DNA from: Planctomycetota bacterium
GTDB lineage: Bacteria; Planctomycetota; UBA1135; JACQFD01
DNA length: 64,000 bases
Assembly (NCBI GenBank): GCA_016200225.1
Contig: JACQFD010000021.1
Location: 1-64,000 of the forward strand
Direction: 5' to 3'
The notes beneath the pieces were generated by a model that made no database searches, had not been told where the DNA came from, and saw nothing but the letters and a program-made list of their open reading frames with translations. The number at the start of each line of letters is the position of its first letter. The stretch's first letter is position 1. Below are positions 17,370 to 25,250 of this stretch, piece by piece. The position numbers and the translations under genes were made by a program.

Positions 17370-18542
17370 CTATCGCACGGATATTGTATCCGCGGAGAAG
17401 GGACGAGTGGTAGACCCATTTACCATTAGGCGGACGTAGATGCAGCGGTTGGGCAAGTTCAGAAGGTCGTAGCCGTCAAACTCAGGTTCGAAGTACTTCC
17501 CGAGGAGGCTCACGTCTGCTGGTCCGATACGGAAGGCAATGATCGTCCCCACGTTTCCAAGGATGGCATCGCGTACTTCCGTCTCAAGCTGGCCGAGGTA
17601 CTGATGTGCGAGGGTGAGCCCTACCCGATACTTTCGCAGTTCCGAAAGCATGGTCGCGACAGAGAGCGTCGTGACGTTCTGAAATTCGTCGAGGTAGAGG
17701 AAGAACGGCCGGCGGTTTTCCTCCGGTGAGTCCGCGCGGGAGAGCGCCGCGAGAGAGACACGCGTCACGAGCAGCGCCCCAAGCAGCGACGAGGCATCCG
17801 CTCCCATTCGCCCCTTGGAGAGGTTCACGAGGAGCACCTTGCCTTCGTCCATCATCTTCCGGAGGTCAAAGTCCGACTTCGGCTTTGTGAGGATGCGGTA
17901 GAGCGTGGGCTGGGAGAGAAAGGCGCCGAGCTTGTTGCGGATCGGCCCAAGAGCTTCGGCTTTCGACCACGGTGGAAGCTTGAAGAACTCGTTGAACCAG
18001 AAATCCCGCACAGGTGGATGAACCACATGTGCGATCGCTTCCTTTTGGAAGTTTTGATCCGAGAAGAGCCGTGGCAGATCCGCGAGGGTCGCCGCGGGCT
18101 GATCGAGGAGCGTGAGGAGGGCATTCCTAAAGATGTGCTCAAGCTTCGGGCCCCAGTACTGGCCCCAGACGTTCTTGAATGCCTCGATGATTCCCGAGGC
18201 GGCGAGCGCACGCTGCTCCTGCGGCACCGCTTCGAGCGGATTGAATCCGACTGGAGCACTTGGATCGGGTGCGTCGAGATATACAAGATCACGTCCGCGA
18301 ATCTTGCTGGCTCGCTCGGCCACTCGGGAGACCGTATCCCCGTGCGGATCGAGGAATGCGAAGCCCCTGCCTGCCGCCAAATCCTGGTGCATGAGGAGCT
18401 GAAGGAGGGTCGATTTGCCAGCGCCAGTCTGGCCGACGACATAGACATGATAGAGGCGATCTCTCTGCCGAAGGCCGAACGGCCATGTCCGGTCGCGCCA
18501 GTTGGTTCGGCCGAGAATTATGTTTTCATGATTTGACTCCAT
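17370..18542 (-). CDS. VirD4/TraG-like DNA-transfer ATPase, short form
   Basis: 390-residue ATPase if started at ATG 18542 (ATG 18560 and 18617 are possible). ILGRTNWRDRTWPFGL opens the protein as in short TraG-like family members. VVGQTGAGKSTLLQLL is Walker A (about 38-48), LDPHGD and FFLYLDEFQNVTT (Walker B near 280) follow, then LTLAHQYLGQLE. No transmembrane helices or all-alpha domain are present, so it is a bare motor. It is first in an operon with the membrane protein and the 1043-residue ATPase. The two ATPases share the core but differ in length, suggesting division of labour in transferring or packaging the element DNA. Confidence 0.85.
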   Translation of the reverse strand: MESNHENIILGRTNWRDRTWPFGLRQRDRLYHVYVVGQTGAGKSTLLQLLMHQDLAAGRGFAFLDPHGDTVSRVAERASKIRGRDLVYLDAPDPSAPVGFNPLEAVPQEQRALAASGIIEAFKNVWGQYWGPKLEHIFRNALLTLLDQPAATLADLPRLFSDQNFQKEAIAHVVHPPVRDFWFNEFFKLPPWSKAEALGPIRNKLGAFLSQPTLYRILTKPKSDFDLRKMMDEGKVLLVNLSKGRMGADASSLLGALLVTRVSLAALSRADSPEENRRPFFLYLDEFQNVTTLSVATMLSELRKYRVGLTLAHQYLGQLETEVRDAILGNVGTIIAFRIGPADVSLLGKYFEPEFDGYDLLNLPNRCIYVRLMVNGSTTRPFSADTISVR

Positions 18543-18617
18543 CCCCGAACGATCGTGCATAACTGTCACGTGGCCAAGAGGCCGATTTGTGCCAGACCGA
18601 TCGAACGGGTACCGCAC

Positions 18618-18876
18618 TTCGAGGAATGGACGTGCGCGGCGGCCTTGGTATTTTCGCGCTGAAGGCCGTAACCCGTTGCTGCGCCGCTCCCTAACGATAG
18701 AGGGACACCGTGTCCGTCTCTTCTGTTTGTCGAGTAGTCGGACTGATGCGAATGAGCCTATGTATGCTCAAGTTTGTTATCCGGCCATCAGTACCTGCGG
18801 CTCGCATCTAGTAGCTACGATGAATCCAGTAGCCGAACCTGTCCGAAGGAACGAGCAGAAACCGCAACAACTGTTA
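18618..18876. promoter_or_regulatory. promoter region with 13-bp palindrome at 18703-18715
   Basis: GGACAC-C-GTGTCC (18703-18715) is a perfect inverted repeat embedded in AGAG...CTCT, about 160 bp before the chosen start of the VirD4-like operon. It is a candidate operator. No gene is seen in this gap. Confidence 0.4.
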
Positions 18877-19995
18877 TTAGCGTTTTCCAAGGTATGTAAC
18901 AGTGTGCTCGAAGAGCACGCTCGGAAGCACTTCCTTGGCCTGCCAAACGCTACTTTTTCGATTGCGGACGAAGTGTTGGCAAAGAGTGATAACTTTGATA
19001 TCGGTCCCTAGGCGAATGCGCGTCTGTGAGATCTCCGCCAATTGCGAGTACACAGCGGGAGCAAATCCGGACGTGGACAGGAAGAGGCCGCCGTCTGTCC
19101 TGTCATGAGCATTGACTTCAACAAAGGTGTCTATGGTTGATGGCCCAAGTAGTTTTCCGCTGCGCCAGTGCTTGATCTCGATGTAGTATGTGCGTCGCCT
19201 GCCACATAGATTTACTTGAGCGACAACGTCCTTGCCCCCGTCTTTCGTCCCGGGCATGAGCGAAATGTCGAAGCCAAGCCCTCCGAGAGCAAGCGCCACA
19301 ACCCTTTCGAGGTCGCGCCATTCCACGTGAGCGAGAGAAGTTCTGTTTTTCGCGATCAGCTCGCACAGAGAGACGCACATGTCATTGATTGCGAACAGGA
19401 CGCGCCGCTCGATTAGAGCATCCGTCGTTGAGTCCGCCCCAAAGAGAACCCAGGCCGAAGGTTTGTTGGCCTCTCCCCAACTCTCACGCGTATGAATCTC
19501 CTGTAATAGCTCGTAGTCACCAACGATTTCGTCCCTTAGTCCCAATTCTCCACAGAAGTAGGCTGCGCCTGCCGTATTGAACGCCGCGTCGTACTTGAGT
19601 TGATGCCAGGGATTATCTCGCTCCTCGTTATCTGGGTGTCCCTCACCCGAGTAGGATCCAATTGCGGTGTAGGCCGCATCGGCGGCCTTAGTCGCTGCGG
19701 AGATGACATGTAATGACTCCGCAGCACGCCGACGGTGCGCGGCTAACGCCGCATGATAGGCAGCTTCGACGTTCTTATAGGCTCGGTCACAGTTGACACC
19801 GGAGGTAAAGTGGTCCTCAACGCCAACAACGCCAATGGACCAATCCAAATTAATCCGTAGGCCCTCGGGACATTGGGGCCACTCCTCATCGAATACCGTC
19901 TTGGCGCGGATAGCAAACTGAGTTGCTAGGGCGAGAATCGCTCCAAGAGGGAGCCGCACTATCTTTCCGATAGGGATGACGTCTTCGTCGTTCAT
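18877..19995 (-). CDS. Mrr-like restriction endonuclease with long N-terminal region
   Basis: 372-residue protein. Residues 230-345 form an Mrr-cat nuclease domain: LERVVALALGGLGFDISL, KDGGKDVVAQ (D256), YYIEIKHW (E273, K275), then GGLFLSTSGFAP. Residues 1-225 are unrecognised, helical and rich in Ala (HAALAAHRRRAAESLHVISA); they may sense a signal or bind a partner. The ATG at 19995 is the only good start. It stands alone between the conjugation-type genes and an insertion sequence. A type IV-like restriction role against foreign DNA is inferred from the family. Confidence 0.75.
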   Translation of the reverse strand: MNDEDVIPIGKIVRLPLGAILALATQFAIRAKTVFDEEWPQCPEGLRINLDWSIGVVGVEDHFTSGVNCDRAYKNVEAAYHAALAAHRRRAAESLHVISAATKAADAAYTAIGSYSGEGHPDNEERDNPWHQLKYDAAFNTAGAAYFCGELGLRDEIVGDYELLQEIHTRESWGEANKPSAWVLFGADSTTDALIERRVLFAINDMCVSLCELIAKNRTSLAHVEWRDLERVVALALGGLGFDISLMPGTKDGGKDVVAQVNLCGRRRTYYIEIKHWRSGKLLGPSTIDTFVEVNAHDRTDGGLFLSTSGFAPAVYSQLAEISQTRIRLGTDIKVITLCQHFVRNRKSSVWQAKEVLPSVLFEHTVTYLGKR

Positions 19996-20066
19996 GCCAT
20001 CATTCTAGCAGCAGGTTCCATGCTTTTGGACTTCGCCTTCCACGTGGAAAGGAGAAGGCCTTCCAC

Positions 20067-22060
20067 TAACCCAGCTTCGCCAGTTCCAGGGGTCAAAATA
20101 AGGTTTTTCAAGCACTTACGTCAAAAAGTCGTCACTACAAAGTCGATTCGATCACGGCTTTCGGCATCTTCAATCTCTTTGGGATTTCAAGTCCGAGTCG
20201 GTCAAGGAGTGCCTGCTTGGATCCGTCGGGTTTTACTACACATCGAATTTTGAGTTCGGGACCCTCGACGGTGGGCAAGATTACATCCGCGCTCTGGATT
20301 TGTGATAATTCGTCGAGCAGTGTCCTTGGACTGTTTCCAAGACCCGCGCGCTGTTGCCACTGTTCAAGAGCCTTCCAGAGTACATACGCGAGGAAACATA
20401 CAAAAATGTGCGCGTGGACCCGGTCTTCGCGGTGGTGCCAGATCGGTCGGATCGAAAGTTCACTCTTTTGAATACGAAATGCCGACTCGGCCTGGGTCAA
20501 TTGGATATAGGATTTCCATAAATCCTCCTCGCTCCAATTGGTAATGTTGGACCTTAATAAATAGCATCCCTCGGAAAGCGACACCCACTCTGCCCATTCG
20601 ACACGCTCCTTGAGTACAAGTTGCAATCCTGAGGCGCATTCATTTGTTTCGTTCACCGAAATGATATATTTTCCAGACACCCGCGAGCACTGCTCCAGAA
20701 TTCTGCCGATCTGCCGCTCGACGCCCGCGCGATCGATTTTTCTCTTCGCCCGCGCAAGCCGGTTTTGCAGGGATTGCAGTCGCTTGTCGAGCTTCTTGGA
20801 AAAACGCTCCACAATGGCGTGATCTTTGTTTTTACGTTTTGTGGATCGACACAAAATGAATGTTTCTTTTCCGTCGGGACCCTCGCATTGTTTGACTTCG
20901 ACACCCTCGCGGATCGTCTTCCAATCTTTCTTATCTAATAAATCCGCCTCGAATTTTCGCATCTCGCTTTTCACGGCTCCAATCACATATTTGCGATCTC
21001 CCTCGCGCAGCCATTCTAAATTATCTTCGCTCGCCATGCCGCGATCCATCACCCACACGCGGTCCGCCAGGCCAAACTTCTCTTCCATCGTTTCCACAAT
21101 TTCCTCGACGGTGGTGACATCGGTGCGGTTGCCGTCGAAGACTTCGTACGAAAGTGGAATCCCTTCTTTTGTAACGACCAGCGCGATGCACACTTGTTTG
21201 CAATCCGGCCGGTGATCGCGGCTGTACCCGCGTTGCGCGCTTGGAATGTCCCCGGCGAGTCCTTCGAAATAAGTTGAAGTCACGTCATACAATAAAAGAT
21301 CGTAAGTAATCCCAAACATTTCACCAAGTCGATTCTTTAAATGCTTTTCGATCGCGTCCTTGTGGGGAAGCAGGTGATCCAGCGCGCGGTAGATTCGATT
21401 TTCATTGATCTTCTCTTCCGGGACCCCAAGGAGATTATCGAGCGCCGTGCGCCGGAAAAGCTGCTCGGCGAGATACCATTCGCTTGAAGGCTCGCAGAGT
21501 CTACAAATCACCAAAATCGCGGCCAGCGTCGACCAGGAGATTTCCTCCCGGCCTCCGTCGACGATGGAATCCAACAACTCATCCAATTGTAAGGATCGCC
21601 AGAGCACCCAGCCCAAATATACATTTCCAAATTGACGTGCCCGTTCCATTCGTACTTTACCAATGCGGACCCGTGCGGTGTCCGCCTCTTCGTCCTGGGG
21701 CTCAAACCATGAAGCCTCCGCACGCCGCCCCGTGAGGTGCGCGGCGAGCGCCTTCGCGCGCGCGCGGCCTCGCGCATCGAGCGCTCCAAGCGTCGCCACC
21801 ACCCGCTGTCGCACGCGCCCTCCCTCGCGCACGGACTGCACGAGCAGCCAGTACACGTGAGCCTTGCCATTTTTGCTACGGGTGGTGTGACGCAGATACA
21901 CGCGAGCGCCCAAGTTCTCGCCCGAATTCAAATGCTAATCAAGTGAGTAGGTCGTCACTACATCGACTTTTGAAAACTGTCCGCTGTCATGCTTGGACTT
22001 ACATGTTTCAAATATAATAGATCGCCCATTTATTAAACTTGAACTGGCGAAGCTGGGCTA
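20067..22060. mobile_element. IS1634/IS4-type insertion sequence
   Basis: One transposase gene lies between terminal inverted repeats. The left end has CCCAGCTTCGCCAGTTC near 20070-20086 and the right end its reverse complement at 22041-22057, with TAA/TTAG-like extensions outward. Subterminal GTCGTCACTACA occurs in direct orientation at both sides (about 20122 and 21951). No clear target-site duplication is seen, so either the ends are slightly misplaced or the element has since been rearranged. Confidence 0.8.
20135..21931 (-). CDS. tnp: IS1634-family DDE transposase
   Basis: About 598 residues. VYWLLVQSVREGGRVRQRVVATLG near the start, LLYDVTSTYFEG (first Asp), DGNRTDVTT, WVMDRGMASEDN (second Asp) and a C-terminal SELSIRPIWHHREDRV-HAHIFVCFLAY segment are all characteristic of IS1634/IS1549-type transposases (RNase H fold). 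The gene is full length and unbroken, so the element may be active. No ATG fits: the frame opens after a TAG with TTG at 21931 or GTG at 21901, so the start is uncertain. Confidence 0.88.
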   Translation of the reverse strand: MNSGENLGARVYLRHTTRSKNGKAHVYWLLVQSVREGGRVRQRVVATLGALDARGRARAKALAAHLTGRRAEASWFEPQDEEADTARVRIGKVRMERARQFGNVYLGWVLWRSLQLDELLDSIVDGGREEISWSTLAAILVICRLCEPSSEWYLAEQLFRRTALDNLLGVPEEKINENRIYRALDHLLPHKDAIEKHLKNRLGEMFGITYDLLLYDVTSTYFEGLAGDIPSAQRGYSRDHRPDCKQVCIALVVTKEGIPLSYEVFDGNRTDVTTVEEIVETMEEKFGLADRVWVMDRGMASEDNLEWLREGDRKYVIGAVKSEMRKFEADLLDKKDWKTIREGVEVKQCEGPDGKETFILCRSTKRKNKDHAIVERFSKKLDKRLQSLQNRLARAKRKIDRAGVERQIGRILEQCSRVSGKYIISVNETNECASGLQLVLKERVEWAEWVSLSEGCYLLRSNITNWSEEDLWKSYIQLTQAESAFRIQKSELSIRPIWHHREDRVHAHIFVCFLAYVLWKALEQWQQRAGLGNSPRTLLDELSQIQSADVILPTVEGPELKIRCVVKPDGSKQALLDRLGLEIPKRLKMPKAVIESTL

Positions 22061-22299
22061 ACAATAGCAGGCCAAGACGCCGGGAGTCATTTCCTTAGTG
22101 GGGTGAATCCACCGGCCTCTCTAAAATATCAATTCAAAACAACCTCGGCGACACTTCCTTTTATTGAATTACGCTTCCAGTCGTTTAGCATGTTCTCATA
22201 GTACAATAGGGCATGATAGCTATGTTTTGTGCCGCAACCGGCTCGAATGCAAGTCTTGATCGCTGAGAGTATGCCGTTAAAATAATCTGAGTCGCGTAG

Positions 22300-22425
22300 C
22301 TAAACAGCCGGTCGAGACGTAGACTCCTTATCGAGCTCTGCGAGCTGTTGTATACTTTGAATTACCGAAACCGAGGCTGGATCCGTCAAAAAGGTTCGAA
22401 TACCACTGACGTAGGCCGACCACAA
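22300..22425 (-). pseudogene. 3' remnant of a serine recombinase (copy 1)
   Basis: On the minus strand the last 40 codons read YVSGIRTFLTDPAS, QSIQQLAELDKES and stop with TAG at 22300-22302. This is nearly the same as the C-terminus of the intact recombinase at 27708. The rest of the gene is missing. It is one of three such 3' ends on the same strand, so it marks a former or exchanged recombinase module. Confidence 0.75.
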
Positions 22426-22458
22426 TGTCAGCCTTGGCAAATAGTTAAAAGATGTTCT

Positions 22459-22503
22459 GATAAGTAAGAAAATGCCCATGAAACCTACATCATGGGCTTT
22501 TTC
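22459..22503. repeat. repeated hairpin/terminator (copy 1)
   Basis: GATAAGTAAGAAAA followed by GCCCATG-(10 nt)-CATGGGC and a T run. The same roughly 45-bp sequence occurs at 25289-25333 with one difference. It can act as a terminator in both directions. Just beyond it (22504-22560, minus strand) is the degenerate tail of a gene like the 87-aa protein at 25315 (VRFPGEPQW). Confidence 0.7.
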
Positions 22504-22768
22504 GTTGCGGGTGATTTTGTCGGGTTCTAACCATTCCCACTGGGGTTCACCTGGGAATCGAACCCTACGCAGCCCGCGTAAATGCTACATTTTCGAGATC
22601 TTCAATCTCCTGCATGACTGCGGAAAGTGCTGGATGGGCAATACCACTGAAATGTGGATGATTAGGCATCTCCTGAAACAGAAACCTTGGACCAATGGAG
22701 AGGGCTCGGTTTCTTTGACTTCTTGATTGTTAGTAACTAAAATCAGGCTCTCCGGTGATAAATGCAGA

Positions 22769-22839
22769 TATTGCTATAACGAGCCGGCGGACAGAGAGCA
22801 ATTGCATGTTTTCTCTCCGCTGCCTCGTTATAGCAACAT
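22769..22839. other. long imperfect hairpin
   Basis: TTGCTATAACGAG (22770-22782) pairs perfectly with CTCGTTATAGCAA (22826-22838). Inside, GCGGACAGAGA pairs imperfectly with TCTCTCCGC. The foldback unit of about 70 bp lies 34 bp upstream of the orphan gene at 22872. It could be a leader RNA structure, a recombination site or a miniature element end. Confidence 0.55.
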
Positions 22840-22871
22840 AGTGTTCTTTAACAGAGGCGCAGGGCACTCAT

Positions 22872-23303
22872 ATGTCGATGTCAATCTTCGCCATTAGTTT
22901 TGATCTCCACAAGGATTCGCCGGATAGCCAGTTTGATATGGATCATTTTCGGCGCTCCATGATTGCAACGCTCGTCAACGCGGAACTTGACCGGTACCCG
23001 AAATCGATCAAAGCCAGACCCCATCCAATCCTCGATGACGACATGACCCTCAATATCGTAGTTCGTGAGTTGGTCGAATGGCATGAATGGAGCAAAATGA
23101 TTGACGAGCCGCTGTGGAAAGTATTCACGCGCCTTGTCGATCGCTGGCCCGGGATAGGGGTGTATCCCGGATATGGTCAGCCGGGCGCATACTCGTACAG
23201 TAGTGAACAGAATGCGTGGATGGAATTAATGAATGAGATCAAGAACGTGACTCCTGATGCTCGCATTGCGCTCCTTAAACGTCATATCCTAGAGTCTATC
23301 TAG
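22872..23303 (+). CDS. hypothetical 143-aa orphan protein
   Basis: Not recognised. The soluble alpha/beta protein begins MSMSIFAISFDLHKDSPDS and has a Trp-rich middle (ELVEWHEWSKMIDEPLWKVF) and PGIGVYPGYGQPGAYSYSS. It is flanked by a long hairpin upstream and a clear terminator downstream, so it is a monocistronic unit on the plus strand among minus-strand modules. This is the layout of a cargo gene. Function unknown. Confidence 0.55.
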   Translation: MSMSIFAISFDLHKDSPDSQFDMDHFRRSMIATLVNAELDRYPKSIKARPHPILDDDMTLNIVVRELVEWHEWSKMIDEPLWKVFTRLVDRWPGIGVYPGYGQPGAYSYSSEQNAWMELMNEIKNVTPDARIALLKRHILESI

Positions 23304-23338
23304 TCTTAGCTAGTCGACCCAGTCACTATGTATAGCTA

Positions 23339-23368
23339 ATCCCGCTGCTTGCGCGACGGGATCTTTTT
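23339..23368 (+). terminator. rho-independent terminator
   Basis: ATCCCG-(12 nt)-CGGGAT followed by CTTTTT. It ends the 143-aa gene and reaches the 3' end of the convergent gene at 23367. Confidence 0.75.
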
Positions 23369-24176
23369 ATTGAGCATTCTTGTTCCTTACATCTACAAGC
23401 ATTGCATTCCAAAACTGATTCATCCATTGATGCGCGTGAACCATCATTGCCCATTCGACATGGTGGATTGATCCCGATCGTTTCAAACAATGGCCAAACC
23501 GATGCTTGAAGGCGTTGACTCGTGCTGTCGCAATCGCAACGTATCTGGCGTTATCCTTCAGTCGAAAGTAGATTCTGTCGTAACTATGACCTTGATACTT
23601 CGACACGACATCGGCAATTGTCTGCTTCACCCTTTCTGTATGTGTATATTTAATTTTTCCAAATGCATCCAATAAATTTTTTAGCATTCCACGGGCCACG
23701 AGGCAATTCGGGCTTGCATGAGTATGTACCTTTGTCGAAAGAAACCTGATGCGATCACCAATATATCCATGGAAAATGCCCAATTCTTGGAGGTCGCCAG
23801 CGAGCGGATCATCTGGTTTCATTCCGAACCGCGCTACAATCCATGCGTTTACGATAACATCCAAATTCGCTGCAATATTGCCTTCTGCCTTGTTGATGAA
23901 GTATCCGGCAGCCCACACCCGGAGGTTCTTGTTCGAATGCTCGAGGAGTCCCCAATCAACGGTATAATCATCAATTACCGAATTCCTGAAATCCTCCTGC
24001 AAACTATCAACGTTCGTCGCGCATGAAGCGTCAAGGTATCGGAGCAGACCACGGCATTGGATCAATGCTGCAGCGGTGCCGATTTGATTCTGGAATACAG
24101 CCCCGGTATCAAAGAGTTCGCCGCTCGGCCGAGTAGCAGCGGAAAGAATCGCCGTCGTGATGTCGTCATGGCTCAC
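23367..24176 (-). CDS. hypothetical 269-aa protein
   Basis: Not recognised. Largely helical, soluble protein with conserved-looking segments IGTAAALIQCRGLLRYLDAS, NLRVWAAGYFINKAEGNIAA and a C-terminal SGSIHHVEWAMMVHAHQW. No membrane helix or catalytic motif is evident. It is preceded on its strand by a terminator, so it is transcribed separately from the retropepsin pair. A cargo gene of the recombinase-bounded segment is likely. Confidence 0.55.
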   Translation of the reverse strand: MSHDDITTAILSAATRPSGELFDTGAVFQNQIGTAAALIQCRGLLRYLDASCATNVDSLQEDFRNSVIDDYTVDWGLLEHSNKNLRVWAAGYFINKAEGNIAANLDVIVNAWIVARFGMKPDDPLAGDLQELGIFHGYIGDRIRFLSTKVHTHASPNCLVARGMLKNLLDAFGKIKYTHTERVKQTIADVVSKYQGHSYDRIYFRLKDNARYVAIATARVNAFKHRFGHCLKRSGSIHHVEWAMMVHAHQWMNQFWNAMLVDVRNKNAQ

Positions 24177-24191
24177 GGTTTATTCACATAG

Positions 24192-24218
24192 TAAAAAAGC
24201 AAAAAACCGACATTCGGT
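24192..24218 (-). terminator. rho-independent terminator for the retropepsin pair
   Basis: On the minus strand ACCGA-ATG-TCGGT is followed by TTTTTTGCTTTTTT, between the retropepsin stop and the next gene. Confidence 0.75.
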
Positions 24219-24290
24219 CTATTAGGAATACTCTCAGTGGGAGAGTGAATTCAAATCGCGCGGGAAAAGATGCGAAGGAGTTCGCAACCC

Positions 24291-24659
24291 TTAACGAGCA
24301 CGCTCAAGTGTAACCGTTCGGTACTTACAATCCACGGTTGCCCGATAACCAAACTTGGTAAGGAAGCCAATACCAGCCAGCGGTGAACCGTTTGAGATGA
24401 AGACCTGGATGTAGTTTGTCGCCCCTTCCATACCCGCATAGGCAAGGGCAGTAGGAACGTTCACCGTATCGCCATTAGCGATGCGGGCACGGGTAACGCC
24501 CGTTACCTGTAGACCGAGCTCGACGGCCATTGCCGGCGTCACCTGAAGGTCGCCGGTAAAACCTGTGTCGAGGACGACATGGGGAGTCTGCACCGCTCTG
24601 CCCCAACCGATCGCAATTCTGATCAGGGGGATATTTTCAACAAATACACCAGATACCAT
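24291..24659 (-). CDS. retropepsin-like aspartic protease (clan AA)
   Basis: 122-residue protein with the single-lobe aspartic protease pattern. HVVLDTGFTGDLQV holds the catalytic DTG (Asp near residue 31), followed by a flap-like region and GIGFLTKFGYRATVD, where retropepsins have a hydrophobic-G-x-x-F/L strand. It should be a soluble homodimer. It overlaps nothing but follows the 92-aa gene by seven bases, so the pair is one operon. The same two-gene arrangement is, as far as I recall, widespread in environmental bacteria without known function. A regulated proteolysis pair (protease plus substrate or inhibitor) is the simplest idea. Confidence 0.72.
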   Translation of the reverse strand: MVSGVFVENIPLIRIAIGWGRAVQTPHVVLDTGFTGDLQVTPAMAVELGLQVTGVTRARIANGDTVNVPTALAYAGMEGATNYIQVFISNGSPLAGIGFLTKFGYRATVDCKYRTVTLERAR

Positions 24660-24666
24660 GTTGCTT

Positions 24667-24945
24667 TTAGCGCTTTTCTACTAATGCTCGCGCCATCGTC
24701 TCGGCTACATCGTAGCCGATCTTTACTACATAAAAGACTTTGTTAGGATGTGCGTCCCGCGCCGCCGCCAGCGCCTCAGCGCTCGTGGTGCCCAGATATG
24801 CCTTCTGGCTTTCTACCTCAATGGCGAGAAACTTGCCCTTTTCCTTGGGATCGTATTGTACTTTGATCTGATCGTATATCTTACTTCCTTCGTCAACGAT
24901 CTTCTGAATATTGGTTGTCTTGAGCACGTCTTCGTTGTTTCCCAT
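24667..24945 (-). CDS. small partner protein of the retropepsin
   Basis: 92 residues with a helix IQKIVDEGSKIYDQIKVQYDP, then GKFLAIEVESQKAYLG, TSAEALAAARDAHPNKVFYVVKIG. This alpha-beta pattern is shared by short proteins encoded next to retropepsins. It is first in the two-gene operon. It may be the natural substrate, inhibitor or antitoxin-like partner. Start ATG 24945. Confidence 0.65.
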   Translation of the reverse strand: MGNNEDVLKTTNIQKIVDEGSKIYDQIKVQYDPKEKGKFLAIEVESQKAYLGTTSAEALAAARDAHPNKVFYVVKIGYDVAETMARALVEKR

Positions 24946-25058
24946 ATAGGGCTATCTAAGCATAGAACGCCTTGAAGAGAAAGGGGTTACTGCAGCCGCA
25001 GCAAAGAAATGTATCTACCCCTTAGAATGGTACCCCCGAGGAATCGAAGTGTGTCGAA

Positions 25059-25130
25059 CCGGCCTATTTATATATCTTGGCCAGAAAGCTCCTCCGACCT
25101 AGACTCAACCGGTAAGGTTATAGATAGCCA
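25059..25130. repeat. repeat downstream of recombinase 3' end (copy A)
   Basis: About 72 bp closely similar to 27636-27706 (shared CCGGC...TATATCTTGGCC, GACCTAGACTCAA, CGGTAA). Both sit directly beyond the stop codon of a serine recombinase C-terminus, so the repeat is part of the recombinase module and could hold its attachment site. Confidence 0.6.
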
Positions 25131-25250
25131 TCAGGCCGCCGGCCGCGCTTCGGGTTCTTTGTCGAGCTCTGCCAATTGTTTAATACCCTGCATCATGACA
25201 ATTGAGTCAGAATGTGTTAAAAAGGTTCGAATACCTCGCACCCAGGCCGA
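25131..25250 (-). pseudogene. 3' remnant of a serine recombinase (copy 2)
   Basis: Minus strand: WVRGIRTFLTHSDS, QGIKQLAELDKEPEARPAA and a TGA at 25131-25133. It is clearly homologous to the last 40 residues of the intact recombinase at 27708 and to the remnant at 22300, but more diverged. Upstream it breaks off into the hairpin repeat and the 87-aa gene, so about 480 codons have been lost. Confidence 0.75.

Noticed and set aside
22540-22570. tRNA T-arm-like GGTTCGATTCCC on the minus strand (also near 25385)
   Set aside because: The T-stem does not pair and no cloverleaf or acceptor stem fits; the sequence is explained by the conserved tail of the small coding gene.
22769-22839. Integron attC site
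   Set aside because: The foldback is right in size, but GTTATAG does not fit the GTTRRRY core, the structure precedes instead of follows the gene, and no integron integrase or second attC is visible.
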